A stretch of DNA of 64,000 nt from Cognatundibacterium curvum. Lineage in GTDB: Bacteria; Pseudomonadota; Gammaproteobacteria; Burkholderiales; Burkholderiaceae_D. The notes under the pieces are model-generated. The model saw nothing but the letters and a program-made list of their open reading frames with translations, was not told where the DNA came from and made no database searches. The stretch is taken from NCBI RefSeq assembly GCF_014284235.1, contig NZ_JACOGD010000006.1, positions 157,207 through 221,206 on the forward strand, read 5' to 3'. This document shows, one piece after another, positions 18,049-27,581 of this stretch; positions within the stretch are counted from its first letter, which is position 1; every line of letters starts with the position of its first letter. A program made the translations under genes and the position numbers.

Positions 18049-18531
18049 TCAGCTAGGCAATGCATCGAGCCGGCCGGCCTCTGCCAGTTCACGTATCACT
18101 TTGACGGTATCAATATCTGCGTCCTGATAAGCCGATTTACGGTAGTTGTTGTACATCCTGCTTTCCTGGTCTTCCGCTTCCGGCATGCCGTCGTCATAGG
18201 TAAAACGCAGGAACAGGCGTTGTTCTTGCGGTTCTTCGATTTGCATACGCAGTGTGGAAGGCGTGATTTCACCTTGTGCCGGTACCGCGTAATGCACATG
18301 TTGCTGATGCTCGAAAGTCACGGTATCGCGCACTTCCAGCGCACCGTATTTCAGTGTGCGTTGCATGCTGACTTCGGTGCGTTCTGCGATCAGCGCTTCA
18401 TCCAGATAAGGAACAAACATTTTTGGCGCTTCGGCGCGCAATATCAGTCCGCGCCACAATTGTTCGCGCGTGATGAAGTAAGCGAGGGGGTTGAGCAGAT
18501 CGTTGATTTCGATCAGATGTTCAAATTTCAT
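18049..18531 (-). CDS. DUF1857 family (SRPBCC fold) protein
   Basis: The 160-residue product matches DUF1857: MKFEHLIEINDLLNPL at the start, then TREQLWRGLILRAEAPKMF, and later DTVTFEHQQHVHY. The fold is a START/SRPBCC helix-grip with a ligand cavity. The ligand is unknown. The ATG at 18531 is chosen because AAAGGG stands ahead of it. An earlier in-frame ATG at 18555 would add eight unconserved residues. A long opposite-strand open frame across the same bases is a shadow. Confidence 0.85.
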   Translation of the reverse strand: MKFEHLIEINDLLNPLAYFITREQLWRGLILRAEAPKMFVPYLDEALIAERTEVSMQRTLKYGALEVRDTVTFEHQQHVHYAVPAQGEITPSTLRMQIEEPQEQRLFLRFTYDDGMPEAEDQESRMYNNYRKSAYQDADIDTVKVIRELAEAGRLDALPS

Positions 18532-18667
18532 GGGTTGCCCTTTCAAGTTGGGCATAGTTTACCGGAGTTTGCGCTGCTGTACCTTGCGCTGTGCCTGAAG
18601 CCAGGCACAGCGTATCGCTTCAGGGCACTGTACAAATTCTTATGCAAACTGTGATGCAAACCCTGGT

Positions 18668-20143
18668 TCAGCCTGCAGTGCGGTTTTTTCGGCCCTGAAT
18701 TAACTCATCACCGGAACCGAAATCCACTGGCGATTGCGCCGCCATCCAGGCAAACACCGCAAACGCAGCGCAGGACTGGCGTATGCGTACAGGTTCGATT
18801 TTATCGAAGGTATCGTCGGCCGTATGATGCACATCGAAGTAATCATCAGCCTGCATATCCAGACTGAAGCTGGCTGCACCGGCTTCGCGCAGCACGCCCA
18901 TATCCGGTCCCGGATGGGCCTGATTGCCACCGGCGCTGACGCCCAGTCCAGTCAGTACTTGCTGCATCTGGCCGACCACCACCAGTGCAGCAGGGACGAC
19001 ATCGGAACGCAGTGTTTTGACTGGTCCCTGACCCGAATCGGCTTCCGAGGCAGCCTGGATGCGGCTGATCTCATGGCGATGCGCGGCATGGTAAGCGCGG
19101 CCGCCGATCAGGCCCTGCTCTTCATTGGCATATAGCACCACGCGTATGCTGCGGCGTGGACGCAACTGATGACGGCGTAAAAACTCCGCCGCACCCAGCG
19201 TGATGGCGCAGCCTGCACCATCATCGACTGCGCCGGTACCCAGATCCCAGGAATCCAGGTGTCCACCGATCAGCACATAGTCATCCGGCTGTTCGCTGCC
19301 GCGCAATTCACCGATCACGTTATACGAAGTGAAGTTGCCCTCCATCGCAGTCTGTATGCGCAAATCCAGCCGCACCGGCTCGCCACGCTTCAGCATGCGT
19401 ACTAACAGATCGGCATCCGGATTCGAGATCGCGGCGGCCGCGATGCGTGGTGCATCTTCATCGTAATGCATCACGCCGGTATGCGGCAGCCGGTGGCTGT
19501 CGGTGCCGACTGAGCGTATCACCAGAGCCAACGCACCTTTGCGCGCTGCTTCCGACGCACCGCGCGAACGGCCCGCAGCAACCTCGCCATAGTCTGTCGA
19601 TTTCTTCAATTTGTGGTCGATGAACACGATCTTGCCGCGCACCTTGGCAGCATCAGTATTTTTTAAGTCTTGCAGGCTGGCGACGTGTACGATGTCGGCC
19701 TGCACCCCGCCAGCCGGGGTCGATACGCTGTGGCCCAGTGCAGTGACCTGTAAGCGGTGTGGGTAGGGGCTGATGACACTGGCTTGTTCCGACAGCCGCT
19801 GCCAGACCGGATACTGCACCGGCTCTTTCCAGACTTTGTCCAAGCCCAGCGCACGCATTTTTGCTTCGGCCCAGGCCACTGCACGCAGATCGGCTTCGCT
19901 GCCAGCCAGGCGTGCACCAACTTCGGTAGTCAGGCTCTCCAGAATTTCATAGCTGCGGTTATCGCTGAGTGCATGCTCGCGTATCCATGCTGCAGTTTGC
20001 ATCTCTGCTTCGCTGAGTCTGGCTGGAACAGCATTGGCTGTGGATTCCGTCGCTCTTAGCAGCGGACTGGCGCTGATACCGCCCAGCATACTGAGCAGAC
20101 CTGCGATCACACGGCGACGGCCGGCCTGATATTGCTGATTCAT
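18668..20143 (-). CDS. M28 family zinc metallopeptidase, exported
   Basis: The 491-residue protein begins with a twin-arginine-like or Sec signal (GRRRVIAGLLSMLGG, cleavage near residue 30). It then has a PA-type insertion domain (KVRGKIVFIDHKLK) and the M28 catalytic core. Metal ligands are visible as GGHLDSWD, DDGAG, ANEEQG (Glu-Glu), an Asp in EADSGQG, and His in VHHTADDTFDKI. This layout is that of carboxypeptidase-Q-like aminopeptidases acting in the periplasm on short peptides. It stands alone on the minus strand, divergent from rep. Confidence 0.9.
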   Translation of the reverse strand: MNQQYQAGRRRVIAGLLSMLGGISASPLLRATESTANAVPARLSEAEMQTAAWIREHALSDNRSYEILESLTTEVGARLAGSEADLRAVAWAEAKMRALGLDKVWKEPVQYPVWQRLSEQASVISPYPHRLQVTALGHSVSTPAGGVQADIVHVASLQDLKNTDAAKVRGKIVFIDHKLKKSTDYGEVAAGRSRGASEAARKGALALVIRSVGTDSHRLPHTGVMHYDEDAPRIAAAAISNPDADLLVRMLKRGEPVRLDLRIQTAMEGNFTSYNVIGELRGSEQPDDYVLIGGHLDSWDLGTGAVDDGAGCAITLGAAEFLRRHQLRPRRSIRVVLYANEEQGLIGGRAYHAAHRHEISRIQAASEADSGQGPVKTLRSDVVPAALVVVGQMQQVLTGLGVSAGGNQAHPGPDMGVLREAGAASFSLDMQADDYFDVHHTADDTFDKIEPVRIRQSCAAFAVFAWMAAQSPVDFGSGDELIQGRKNRTAG

Positions 20144-20289
20144 GTCATTCCCCCTTTGTTGCCACCAGTTGCGTGGCTGTTTTTTGTATTGTCTGGCTGA
20201 TTGAGCGCTCTTGCGCAGCTTAGTAGCGGAATTTCGATAAGAGTTCCCGCTCTGGGCTAGAATACGTCGCTCAACCAGAAGAGCGAGTT

Positions 20290-22332
20290 ATGTCACACGG
20301 ATTAAATGCCCCCCAGCGCAATGCAGTCAACTACATGGACGGCCCATGTCTGGTGCTGGCCGGAGCCGGCTCCGGCAAGACCCGCGTGATTACCCAAAAA
20401 ATCGTGAACCTGATTGAATTACACGGTTACGACCCAAAACACATCGCTGCGCTGACCTTTACCAACAAGGCCGCGCTGGAAATGCAGGAAAGGATAGGCA
20501 AACTGCTGGCAGAGCCACGCCAGGCGCGGCAATTGACGGTATCCACCTTTCACTCGCTGGGTGTCAAAATCCTGCGTCAGGAAGCGCAGGCGCTGGGTTT
20601 GAAAGACCGCTTTTCGATTATGGACAGCGATGACTGCTTTTCACTGGTACAGGATTTGGCGATCACCACCGATAAGCAATTGATACGCCGCATCCAGACC
20701 GCCATGTCGCTCTGGAAAAATGCGCTGATCACGCCTGAGCTGGCGCTGCAGCAGGCCAAAGACGAGGATGAAGCAACGGCGGCGCGGATTTACGCCAGCT
20801 ATGTCGCCACCCTGTCGGCCTATCAGGCAGTGGATTTTGATGACCTGATACGCTTGCCAGTCGAGCTGTTCCGCCACAATGAAGCGGTGCGCGATAAATG
20901 GCAGCGCCGCCTGCGCTATTTGCTGGTGGATGAATACCAGGATACCAATACCTGCCAGTACGAACTGGTCAAACTGCTGGTGACAGGCATAGGTAAGAAG
21001 CCCATGTTTACTGCGGTGGGGGACGATGATCAGGCGATTTACGCCTGGCGCGGTGCCACCATAGAAAACCTGAAAACCCTGCAAGTCGATTTTCCGAATC
21101 TGGAAATCATCAAGCTGGAACAAAACTACCGTTCCACCACCCGCATTCTGCAGGCTGCCAATGCGGTGATCGGCAATAATCCCAAACTGTTTGAAAAATC
21201 CCTGTGGTCAGAACATGGCTTAGGCGATCCCATCAAAGTGCTGGGCATGGCCGATGATGAACAAGAAGCTGAGCAGGTTGCGATCATGCTGTCGGCGCAC
21301 CGTTTCGAGCGGCGCGCCAAATTTTCTGATTACGCGATTCTGTATCGTGGCAACCATCAGGCGCGTGTGATTGAACAGGCTTTGCGACGCGAACGTATTC
21401 CTTACACCATCTCCGGTGGTCAGAGTTTTTTCGACCGCGCTGAAATTAAGGACATCATTGCTTATCTGCGTCTGATCGCGAATGAAGACGATGATCCTGC
21501 CTTCATCCGCGCTATCACGACGCCTAAGCGTGGCGTCGGTCAGGCCACGCTGGAAGTGCTGGGCGCGTTTGCCGGACAATGGCAGTGCTCGCTGTTTAAT
21601 GCCGTGTTCAAAGGTGGCATAGAAGCGAAACTGACCGATCGCCAGTTGCGTCCGCTGCGCGAATTCTGCACCTTCATCAATCAGGTCGAGGCCCATGCCC
21701 ATCGCGAAGGCCATGCCGAGCAATTGCTGGATGACCTGATGAAAGAAATTAATTACGAAGCCTATCTGTACGACAGCTTCGATGACCGCGCCGCGCAAAA
21801 CAAGTGGCAGAACGTACTCGACTTTACCCAGTGGCTGAAAACCAAGGGCAGTGGCGGTAAAGACGGCACCGACGATCACCGTAGTCTGCTTGACCTGACC
21901 CAGATGGTCGCGCTCATGAGTATGATGGAAGGCAAAGACGAAGAACCGGACGCGGTGCGCATGTCCACCCTGCATGCCTCCAAGGGACTGGAATATCCGC
22001 ATGTGTTTCTGGTCGGTGTGGAAGAAGGCATACTGCCGCATAAAGGCGATAGCGACGCACCGATAGAAACCCTGGCGGCGCGCATAGAAGAAGAGCGCAG
22101 GCTGATGTATGTCGGCATCACACGCGCCCAGCGCAGTCTGCATGTGACCTGGTGCAAAAAGCGCAAACGTGCCGGTGCGCCGGTACATTGTGATCCTTCA
22201 CGCTTTATCAAAGAAATGAAACTGGATGAGGGCGATGCCCCACCCAAAGAAGACGAGATACTCACGCCTAAAGAAAGACTGGCGAATCTCAAAGCCTTGC
22301 TCAGCCAGCCCAAGGATACGAATCCGCTGTAA
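20290..22332 (+). CDS. rep: ATP-dependent DNA helicase Rep
   Basis: The 680-residue UvrD-family helicase has the motifs in order: LNAPQRNAVNYMDGP (Q motif), AGAGSGKTR (Walker A, residues 24-32), TFTNKAALEM (Ia), LLVDEYQDTN (II), VGDDDQAIYAWRGA (III), QNYRS (IV), STLHASKGLEYPHVFL (V) and VGITRAQRSL (VI). The opening matches E. coli Rep closely, and the length (673 in E. coli) agrees. Rep is a 3'-5' translocase that removes protein roadblocks ahead of the replisome. It is followed 39 bp later by the TraB/GumN gene on the same strand. Confidence 0.95.
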   Translation: MSHGLNAPQRNAVNYMDGPCLVLAGAGSGKTRVITQKIVNLIELHGYDPKHIAALTFTNKAALEMQERIGKLLAEPRQARQLTVSTFHSLGVKILRQEAQALGLKDRFSIMDSDDCFSLVQDLAITTDKQLIRRIQTAMSLWKNALITPELALQQAKDEDEATAARIYASYVATLSAYQAVDFDDLIRLPVELFRHNEAVRDKWQRRLRYLLVDEYQDTNTCQYELVKLLVTGIGKKPMFTAVGDDDQAIYAWRGATIENLKTLQVDFPNLEIIKLEQNYRSTTRILQAANAVIGNNPKLFEKSLWSEHGLGDPIKVLGMADDEQEAEQVAIMLSAHRFERRAKFSDYAILYRGNHQARVIEQALRRERIPYTISGGQSFFDRAEIKDIIAYLRLIANEDDDPAFIRAITTPKRGVGQATLEVLGAFAGQWQCSLFNAVFKGGIEAKLTDRQLRPLREFCTFINQVEAHAHREGHAEQLLDDLMKEINYEAYLYDSFDDRAAQNKWQNVLDFTQWLKTKGSGGKDGTDDHRSLLDLTQMVALMSMMEGKDEEPDAVRMSTLHASKGLEYPHVFLVGVEEGILPHKGDSDAPIETLAARIEEERRLMYVGITRAQRSLHVTWCKKRKRAGAPVHCDPSRFIKEMKLDEGDAPPKEDEILTPKERLANLKALLSQPKDTNPL

Positions 22333-22371
22333 GCAGCAGCAATTGAACCATACACTCAAACAGATAAAACC

Positions 22372-23295
22372 ATGATCCCAACCCTTCCATTACTGCGTCG
22401 CTTATCACAAGGTCTGGCTGCCGTCTGTGGCAGCCTGCTGATCGCTGGCAGTGTGCTGGCTGAAGGCGCCAGCCGCACACCGGAAAGCCCGGCCAAGGGC
22501 GTGTTATGGGAAGTCGTTCAAGGTGGGCAAACCGCCTATCTGTTTGGCTCGGTACATCTGGCTAAAAAAAGCTTTTATCCTTTTCCCGAAGCGGTGCAGC
22601 AAGCCTATCAGCAAGCGGATACCCTGGCCGTGGAAGTCGATAGCAGTGATGCCCAGGCCAATCTGAAAGCTATGCCTTTGCTGATGTACAGCGGTGGCGA
22701 CAAACTGGAAAACCATCTGCAAAAATCGACTTGGGAAGACTTGCGTAAAACCGTAGGCGCCGCCTCGGCTCAGTTCCAGCCACTGAAGCCCGCCATCGTT
22801 GCGACTGGCCTGATGATGGGTGTGTTTTCTCAACTCGGCTATGACCCGCGTCTGGGCGTGGATTTGCATTTCATCGAGCGCGCCAAAAAAGACAAGAAAA
22901 CCGTAGTCGAACTGGAGAGCATGGAATTTCAGGCGCAGGTACTCGGCGGACTCAGCGATGAAGAAGGCGATGCCATGCTGGCACAAACCCTGAGCGCCAT
23001 GAAAAACGGCGAAGCCTTACGCGATACTCAGTTCATGATCGATGCCTGGAAGCGCGGCGACGCCGAGACCCTGGCCAGCATCATGGAAGACATCGCGAAT
23101 AAAGACGAAGGCTCACGCAAAACCATGAAGGCCTTGCTCGACGACAGAAACCTGCCCATGGTCGAAAAAATCCTGAGCATGATGGACAACGGAAAACGCC
23201 TGTTCATCGTAGTCGGCGCCGGCCACCTGTCCGGCAAAAACAGCCTGACCGATTTACTGCGGCAACGTGGGGTGCAGGTGAGGCAGATTAAGTAA
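22372..23295 (+). CDS. TraB/GumN family protein, exported
   Basis: The 307-residue protein has a signal peptide (LLRRLSQGLAAVCGSLLIAGSVLA). It carries the two family motifs, GSVHLAK near residue 59 and GAGHLSG near the C-terminus, with VEVDSSD between them. TraB-fold proteins are related to Tiki metalloproteases, and the two GxxH plus Glu residues may bind metal, so a periplasmic or outer-membrane peptidase role is possible. It may be cotranscribed with rep, although the pairing has no obvious functional meaning. Confidence 0.88.
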   Translation: MIPTLPLLRRLSQGLAAVCGSLLIAGSVLAEGASRTPESPAKGVLWEVVQGGQTAYLFGSVHLAKKSFYPFPEAVQQAYQQADTLAVEVDSSDAQANLKAMPLLMYSGGDKLENHLQKSTWEDLRKTVGAASAQFQPLKPAIVATGLMMGVFSQLGYDPRLGVDLHFIERAKKDKKTVVELESMEFQAQVLGGLSDEEGDAMLAQTLSAMKNGEALRDTQFMIDAWKRGDAETLASIMEDIANKDEGSRKTMKALLDDRNLPMVEKILSMMDNGKRLFIVVGAGHLSGKNSLTDLLRQRGVQVRQIK

Positions 23296-23488
23296 ACCGC
23301 CACTCGAATTTACCGCAAAGTCTGATTTTTTCATCGTGGTCGGTATAGATGCCTAAGCTGAGATCCTCAGGCATGGAATCAGTGAGGATACCCTTTAGCG
23401 CGTACACCGCATTATGCGCGCGCCTTGCGTTGGCGGTTGTGATCGCTCTCACTTGTTTTAGATTGAAAATAAGAAGCTAACATACCAA

Positions 23489-24550
23489 TCACTTTTTATT
23501 TTTCCTTCGTCCCTCATAGAACTGTCGCATTTTTTGGTCTGTCTCAGAGTGGTCTAACTGCCAGAGCCCCAGTGGTCCATGCACCAGGTCAAAATGGTGA
23601 ACCGAGCCTTCATCAAATTGGGCCCAGTATTCTTTTCTGCCCGCGTAATCAATCGTCGGCGGTCCAGAGGACAGGGGTTCCAGTGACGCTTTTTTCTCAA
23701 GCCGATATGCGAACGATTGGAAGCCAGTGTCAGAAAGAAGTTGATCTATTCTCTTGATGGCTGGAACGTAAGCCAGACAGAGCGCTATGCTTACCAGCAA
23801 CGATAAGGTCAGAGATTCTTTCACCGGAACTTTGGCTCTTGCGAGCAAGCGGTAAACTGGAAATACACAAAGCATGAGTGCCGGTAAGCCTAAAATCGGG
23901 AACCCAAATTGCATTGAGGCGGTCGCCAGCAATTTGTATTTGTTAAGAGCTATTCCATCAACAAGTGCAAATGTCAGCAGCAGGAAAAACGCTAAAACAA
24001 CAGTCAGCGAGACGGGGTTTTTCTCTAATGCGAATTCTGATCTGGCGTTGTCGGGTAAACGAAATTCTGTGTCTATTCTCAGGCACATATCCGCTGTCGC
24101 CTCGCTCGACTGTAAGGCATTAGAAGCGGCATCTGCGGAAAGCATCAGTTTGTCTTCATCTGATCCAATCGCTATCCATGCTAAGCTCGAACTGGCAGGC
24201 CACTTCTTGCCTATCCAGCGTAGTCTCAGATTCTCTTTCGGATAGGTTTTGTCCAGGCATTCACCCGAAGGGAATTCTGCGATCAGGCGAACCTGATCCT
24301 GCAAGTTGACTAATACGCCCCTGGCTTCGAATTCAATCAAGGTATGCGATTTTGAGAAATGCGACGCTCTTGCGACGTAGACGCGATACCAGTTATTGAA
24401 GCCTTCACGTACTAAAGAATCGACAAGTCGATCTTGCGCCTGTTTAGTGAGCTTTGCTTTTCTTACACTGATCCAGTGCTTCAGAAAGAGCGGCGTAATC
24501 AGTATCAGCGCGAATATTCCATGATCAAAGCTGAAGTCGGAGATGTTCAT
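23489..24550 (-). CDS. Hypothetical membrane protein
   Basis: I do not recognise this 353-residue protein. It has an N-terminal membrane segment (about 12-26) and a soluble domain of about 150 residues. Three further membrane segments follow (near 182-200, 210-232 and 248-265), then a soluble C-terminal tail with the motifs HFDLVHGPLGLWQLDHSE and a basic end (GRRKNKK). Third-codon positions are less G+C rich than in rep or aqpZ, which hints at a different origin. It is the first of several small unassigned genes on the minus strand. Confidence 0.7.
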   Translation of the reverse strand: MNISDFSFDHGIFALILITPLFLKHWISVRKAKLTKQAQDRLVDSLVREGFNNWYRVYVARASHFSKSHTLIEFEARGVLVNLQDQVRLIAEFPSGECLDKTYPKENLRLRWIGKKWPASSSLAWIAIGSDEDKLMLSADAASNALQSSEATADMCLRIDTEFRLPDNARSEFALEKNPVSLTVVLAFFLLLTFALVDGIALNKYKLLATASMQFGFPILGLPALMLCVFPVYRLLARAKVPVKESLTLSLLVSIALCLAYVPAIKRIDQLLSDTGFQSFAYRLEKKASLEPLSSGPPTIDYAGRKEYWAQFDEGSVHHFDLVHGPLGLWQLDHSETDQKMRQFYEGRRKNKK

Positions 24551-24607
24551 AGGCGGCTGTGATGTTCAGAGTTGGGCTGGTGCAGAATGTTGACATGGCG
24601 AAATCGC

Positions 24608-24630
24608 GAACTCGAGAACTCGAGAACTCG
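24608..24630. repeat. Short tandem repeat, three GAACTCGA units
   Basis: Two complete GAACTCGA units (24608-24623) and a partial third (to 24630) lie between two hypothetical membrane-protein genes. The array contains two CTCGAG palindromes. It could be slippage-generated or a binding site. No function is evident. Confidence 0.6.
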
Positions 24631-24691
24631 CCGTTCAACTGCGCTGGTGCGCAGGTCAAACAACATCATGGCGCTCAGACCGGCTGCCATG

Positions 24692-25036
24692 TCAGGAATC
24701 TGACTTTTCATAGTGAATAATCGCTTTAGCGCACCATAAAGTGGCTAAGGTAGCGATTACTGGACCGGCCACTGCAATAAGCTCGAAACCAAGCGTCAGT
24801 GTCACCGACTTTGGCAATGAAACTGCCAGCAATATACCGCTAGGAAGCGAAATAAGTGTGCCAAAGAAAAGGATGGTTCGGCTTAGTAAGCGCCTTCGCG
24901 GCCTGACCGCACCGTCACAGAAAGGGCATAGTGGCTGTGACAGAACAGGCGGAGACCAAGCTACTCCAGCCCGCAGTACTTTTCTGCGTACATCCACAAA
25001 ATTGAGAGACCTCTGACAGTGCGGGCAGCAAGACAT
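24692..25036 (-). CDS. Small zinc-ribbon membrane protein
   Basis: The 114-residue product has paired cysteines CCPHC near the start and CPFC about 35 residues later, which would form a zinc ribbon. Two membrane segments follow (about 52-75 and 82-102). The ATG at 25036 has AGGA six bases ahead of it; a TTG immediately upstream is not needed. Small ribbon-plus-membrane proteins of this kind are widespread and mostly unassigned. It is probably expressed with, or next to, the 353-residue membrane protein. Confidence 0.7.
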   Translation of the reverse strand: MSCCPHCQRSLNFVDVRRKVLRAGVAWSPPVLSQPLCPFCDGAVRPRRRLLSRTILFFGTLISLPSGILLAVSLPKSVTLTLGFELIAVAGPVIATLATLWCAKAIIHYEKSDS

Positions 25037-25212
25037 CAAGAATCCTGACTTGATTTACCAAGACAAAACTGACATTAGCATAATGATGCTTGTAGCACAA
25101 CAAAACGCCTGTCGTTTCCACTGCCGCATAGATCAAATGTTTGTATGCAGGCTCTTACTTCATGCACTTGTCTGATTCTGTGCGTCCTGAACAACGCACA
25201 GTTTGTTGATGT

Positions 25213-25461
25213 TTAAGCGCTTGCTTTTTTGGGGAATTCTTTTAAGTAGCCAACGAGGATGCCGACGGTGATCAGGATGGCGCCTGTGCCTGCTGAGATG
25301 GCGTACCAAAGGATGGATGGTTCAGGCGGATTGACTGTGGTATTGGTGGCTGCAATCACTGCGACCAGATTGGTGAATTCATGATTGTTGTACATATTGC
25401 CCAATGCCGGCAACGCGACCAGCAATACACCAAAGCTCAACAGGGAAATAGCAAACTTCAT
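25213..25461 (-). CDS. Small two-segment membrane protein
   Basis: The 82-residue product has a signal-like first segment (FAISLLSFGVLLVALPAL), a short polar loop, and a second membrane segment (ILWYAISAGTGAILITVGILVGYL) with a Lys-rich tail. It resembles the many DUF3185-like small membrane proteins, but I cannot assign it firmly. No partner is obvious. Confidence 0.6.
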   Translation of the reverse strand: MKFAISLLSFGVLLVALPALGNMYNNHEFTNLVAVIAATNTTVNPPEPSILWYAISAGTGAILITVGILVGYLKEFPKKASA

Positions 25462-25756
25462 CTCTATGGTTACTCCAGAAAAACCGGCTAAGGCGGATAC
25501 GAATTAAGCTGGCAACATTAACATAATGATGCAAATGATGCAATTACATTCACCTCATCATCATTCCTGAACTGACGGGAATTTGTATGGTCAGTCTTGT
25601 AGTTTGCCACTGCGATGTGATTAAGAAACTTGTCTGCACCAGGAAAATTACCTGGCGTTTCATAGCAAAAGGCCGCATGCGCAGCTAAGCGTATCGCCAC
25701 AAAAAATTTTTAAATACAATAACGAAGTTTCCGTATTGGATGCTGTTGGTAAGGCC

Positions 25757-26137
25757 TCACACAATTTTGCAGTGGATGAGTTCATCCTCATCAAATCCAT
25801 ACACAGCACAAAGCCGGTGATAGCCATCAGCGATGATGACCTTGGCATTCACTTCATCTCTGACCAACAGTAAAGGTGACAGGCTGTCGCCTTTTCTGAT
25901 CTTTTTTCTGTCTTTTTCTACATGCGAATTACTGATACCGAGCAAAGATAATTGTGAGGCTCTGAAAATATCTTTAGCTTTGAATTTGACGATGGCGGCA
26001 TCTCTCAGTTTCGCAACCAATTCACTGACTTTGTCCTCTGCGTAGATAATGCTGAGATAAGACTCTGCAGCCGGATAATCATGTTCTTCCACCTCGCTGA
26101 GCCACTGGATTTGCACAGTATTCTGGGATTTGGGCAT
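25757..26137 (-). CDS. Small ParB/Srx-nuclease-fold-like protein
   Basis: The 126-residue protein has KGDSLSPLLLVRD followed by VIIADGYHRLCAVYGFDED, recalling the ParB N-terminal fold motif in which a G(H/Y)HR loop contacts nucleotide. The N-terminal half is unassigned. It is too short to be a chromosome-partitioning ParB and has no helix-turn-helix. Lone proteins of this type are common, and their role is unknown. The 295 bp downstream of its stop holds no gene I can support. Confidence 0.65.
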   Translation of the reverse strand: MPKSQNTVQIQWLSEVEEHDYPAAESYLSIIYAEDKVSELVAKLRDAAIVKFKAKDIFRASQLSLLGISNSHVEKDRKKIRKGDSLSPLLLVRDEVNAKVIIADGYHRLCAVYGFDEDELIHCKIV

Positions 26138-26296
26138 AAAAGTTCTCCGTAATAGCAGGTGGTCAGTACGCCTGAAGCATTACCGCACTGTGCTGGCAAG
26201 TACATCACAGACATAGTCAGGTGAGTTAAAGCGGGTGTGCAGGCCCTTGCCATTCGTGGCTGCGGCCCGCACGTCATGCTGAATCTTAGTGCAGGC

Positions 26297-26815
26297 TTAC
26301 TTCACGATGCCGCAAGCGACGCGTGCACCGCCACCGCCCAATGGTGCCGGATGATCAGAATGGTTGTCACCACCGGCATGTACCATGATTGAGCGCCCGG
26401 CCAGATCGGCAAGTTTCAGGCGTGGCGCCAGCACTGGCTGCGTTGCATTGCCAGCGGCATCGACGAATAGTGGTGGCAGATCGCCCAAATGCCCATCGCC
26501 CCAAGGCTCACCATGCTTATTGCTGCCTGCCGGGTCCAGATGGCCACCGGCGCCGAGTGCAGGAACCAGCTTGCCGTCTTTTTCTTTGGTGTCGCAGTTA
26601 GGATTTTGATGGATATGAAAACCATGCAGGCCAGGTGCGAGTCCACGCAATGCAGGTGTCAGCACCAGTCCGTATTTGGTATCGACCGCAGAGATACTGC
26701 CTATGGCGGCACCTGCTCCTTTTTCATCGACGATATTCAGGCTGATATCCGTACTCGCGTTGACGCTGGCAGCAGCGACTGAAAGTAAGGCGATCAGCGA
26801 CAGTTGTAATTTCAT
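26297..26815 (-). CDS. sodC: Periplasmic Cu/Zn superoxide dismutase
   Basis: The 172-residue protein has a signal peptide ([18 protein letters not shown]) and the SodC core. [13 protein letters not shown] supplies copper ligands and the disulfide Cys. GAGGHLDP, then [15 protein letters not shown], supplies zinc and copper ligands. [11 protein letters not shown] and [10 protein letters not shown] close the fold with the second disulfide Cys. It dismutates superoxide in the periplasm and protects against host or environmental oxidants. It is a single-gene unit; the 320 bp upstream would contain its promoter. Confidence 0.95.
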   Translation of the reverse strand: MKLQLSLIALLSVAAASVNASTDISLNIVDEKGAGAAIGSISAVDTKYGLVLTPALRGLAPGLHGFHIHQNPNCDTKEKDGKLVPALGAGGHLDPAGSNKHGEPWGDGHLGDLPPLFVDAAGNATQPVLAPRLKLADLAGRSIMVHAGGDNHSDHPAPLGGGGARVACGIVK

Positions 26816-27134
26816 GTTGAGTCTCCGTTGATGTCACTACAAAAAAATCTGGGGGAAGCCAGACGTCATGGACACTATCCTGAGTATCATGAAATCTGGC
26901 GGCAGCATGTATGATAGTGAAGTAGTTGAAACTGTGCAGTGTACACCTGCAACAACGGGAAACCTGTCTGATCCTGGCCCAAGAGATGGTGCCACGGTTA
27001 GCAGCGCCAGTTCAGCCTTACCCCAAGCATGCCGCCATCCATTACAATCTGCGTCCCGGTGGCACATCTGAGTCCGCCGGGTATGCTTAGTCTCTCAACG
27101 ACCGCGCGCCGGTCATACTTGCAAAGTAGATGGA
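26816..27134. other. Intergenic region between sodC and a rightward gene
   Basis: This 319-bp divergent region must hold the sodC promoter and that of the next gene. It contains a 67-codon rightward open frame that has no ribosome site, no recognisable sequence and no match to the local codon pattern, so I do not call it. No operator is obvious. Confidence 0.4.
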
Positions 27135-27533
27135 ATGAAAACGGAAGTGAAGCGCTATCCTGACCTGCCCTGGGTCGTGCTGGAAGATATCCATGAGGCG
27201 GAAGCCTGGCTGGATTTGTATAACCGTGAGCTGCAGCAGCTGATACCAGCGCAACAGCATTCGCAGGGGCAGGGAGTATGTTTTACTTTACTGCATGGTG
27301 GTGAGCTGTATTTGCATACCAATAGCGATGGCGATATCCTGCTCGATGTGTTGCCTGAAGCGGCCTGGGCGGTGCCGGTACTGAGTGCGATCACTGGCGT
27401 GCAGCCGCCACGCGGACAGGTCTGGCTGATTGCAGCGGAACATCTGCTGCCTTTAGTGCTGGGCTTGAATAGTCTGATAGCAAGCACCCGTCTGGTATTA
27501 CAGCATGATTTTGGCATCCGCCGTCAGGCCTGA
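27135..27533 (+). CDS. Hypothetical protein
   Basis: The 132-residue soluble acidic protein is unrecognised. It has no signal peptide. The middle contains FTLLHGGELYLHTNSDGDILLDVLPEAAW and the end AEHLLPLVLGLNSLI. Codon use matches the neighbours, which supports it being a real gene. It stands alone between sodC and a convergent binding-protein gene. Confidence 0.6.
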   Translation: MKTEVKRYPDLPWVVLEDIHEAEAWLDLYNRELQQLIPAQQHSQGQGVCFTLLHGGELYLHTNSDGDILLDVLPEAAWAVPVLSAITGVQPPRGQVWLIAAEHLLPLVLGLNSLIASTRLVLQHDFGIRRQA

Positions 27534-27581
27534 GCAGGACTGACTAAGCTTGAGCACAGCTGAACCTCGGCTGAACACGCC

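Noticed and set aside
18022..18654. 210-codon rightward open frame opposite the DUF1857 gene
   Set aside because: It is the antisense shadow of a recognisable DUF1857 gene with a proper ribosome site; its product has no family features.
21220..22188. 322-codon leftward open frame inside rep
   Set aside because: Antisense to an intact Rep helicase with all motifs; a consequence of codon bias.
24608..24630. Possible CRISPR-like array
   Set aside because: Units are only eight bases and contiguous, without spacers; it is a simple tandem repeat.
25518..25700. 60-codon leftward frame downstream of the ParB-like gene
   Set aside because: No recognised features or ribosome site, and lies in an AT-rich gap.
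26868..27071. 67-codon rightward frame upstream of sodC
   Set aside because: No ribosome site and no recognisable features; lies where the sodC promoter is expected.
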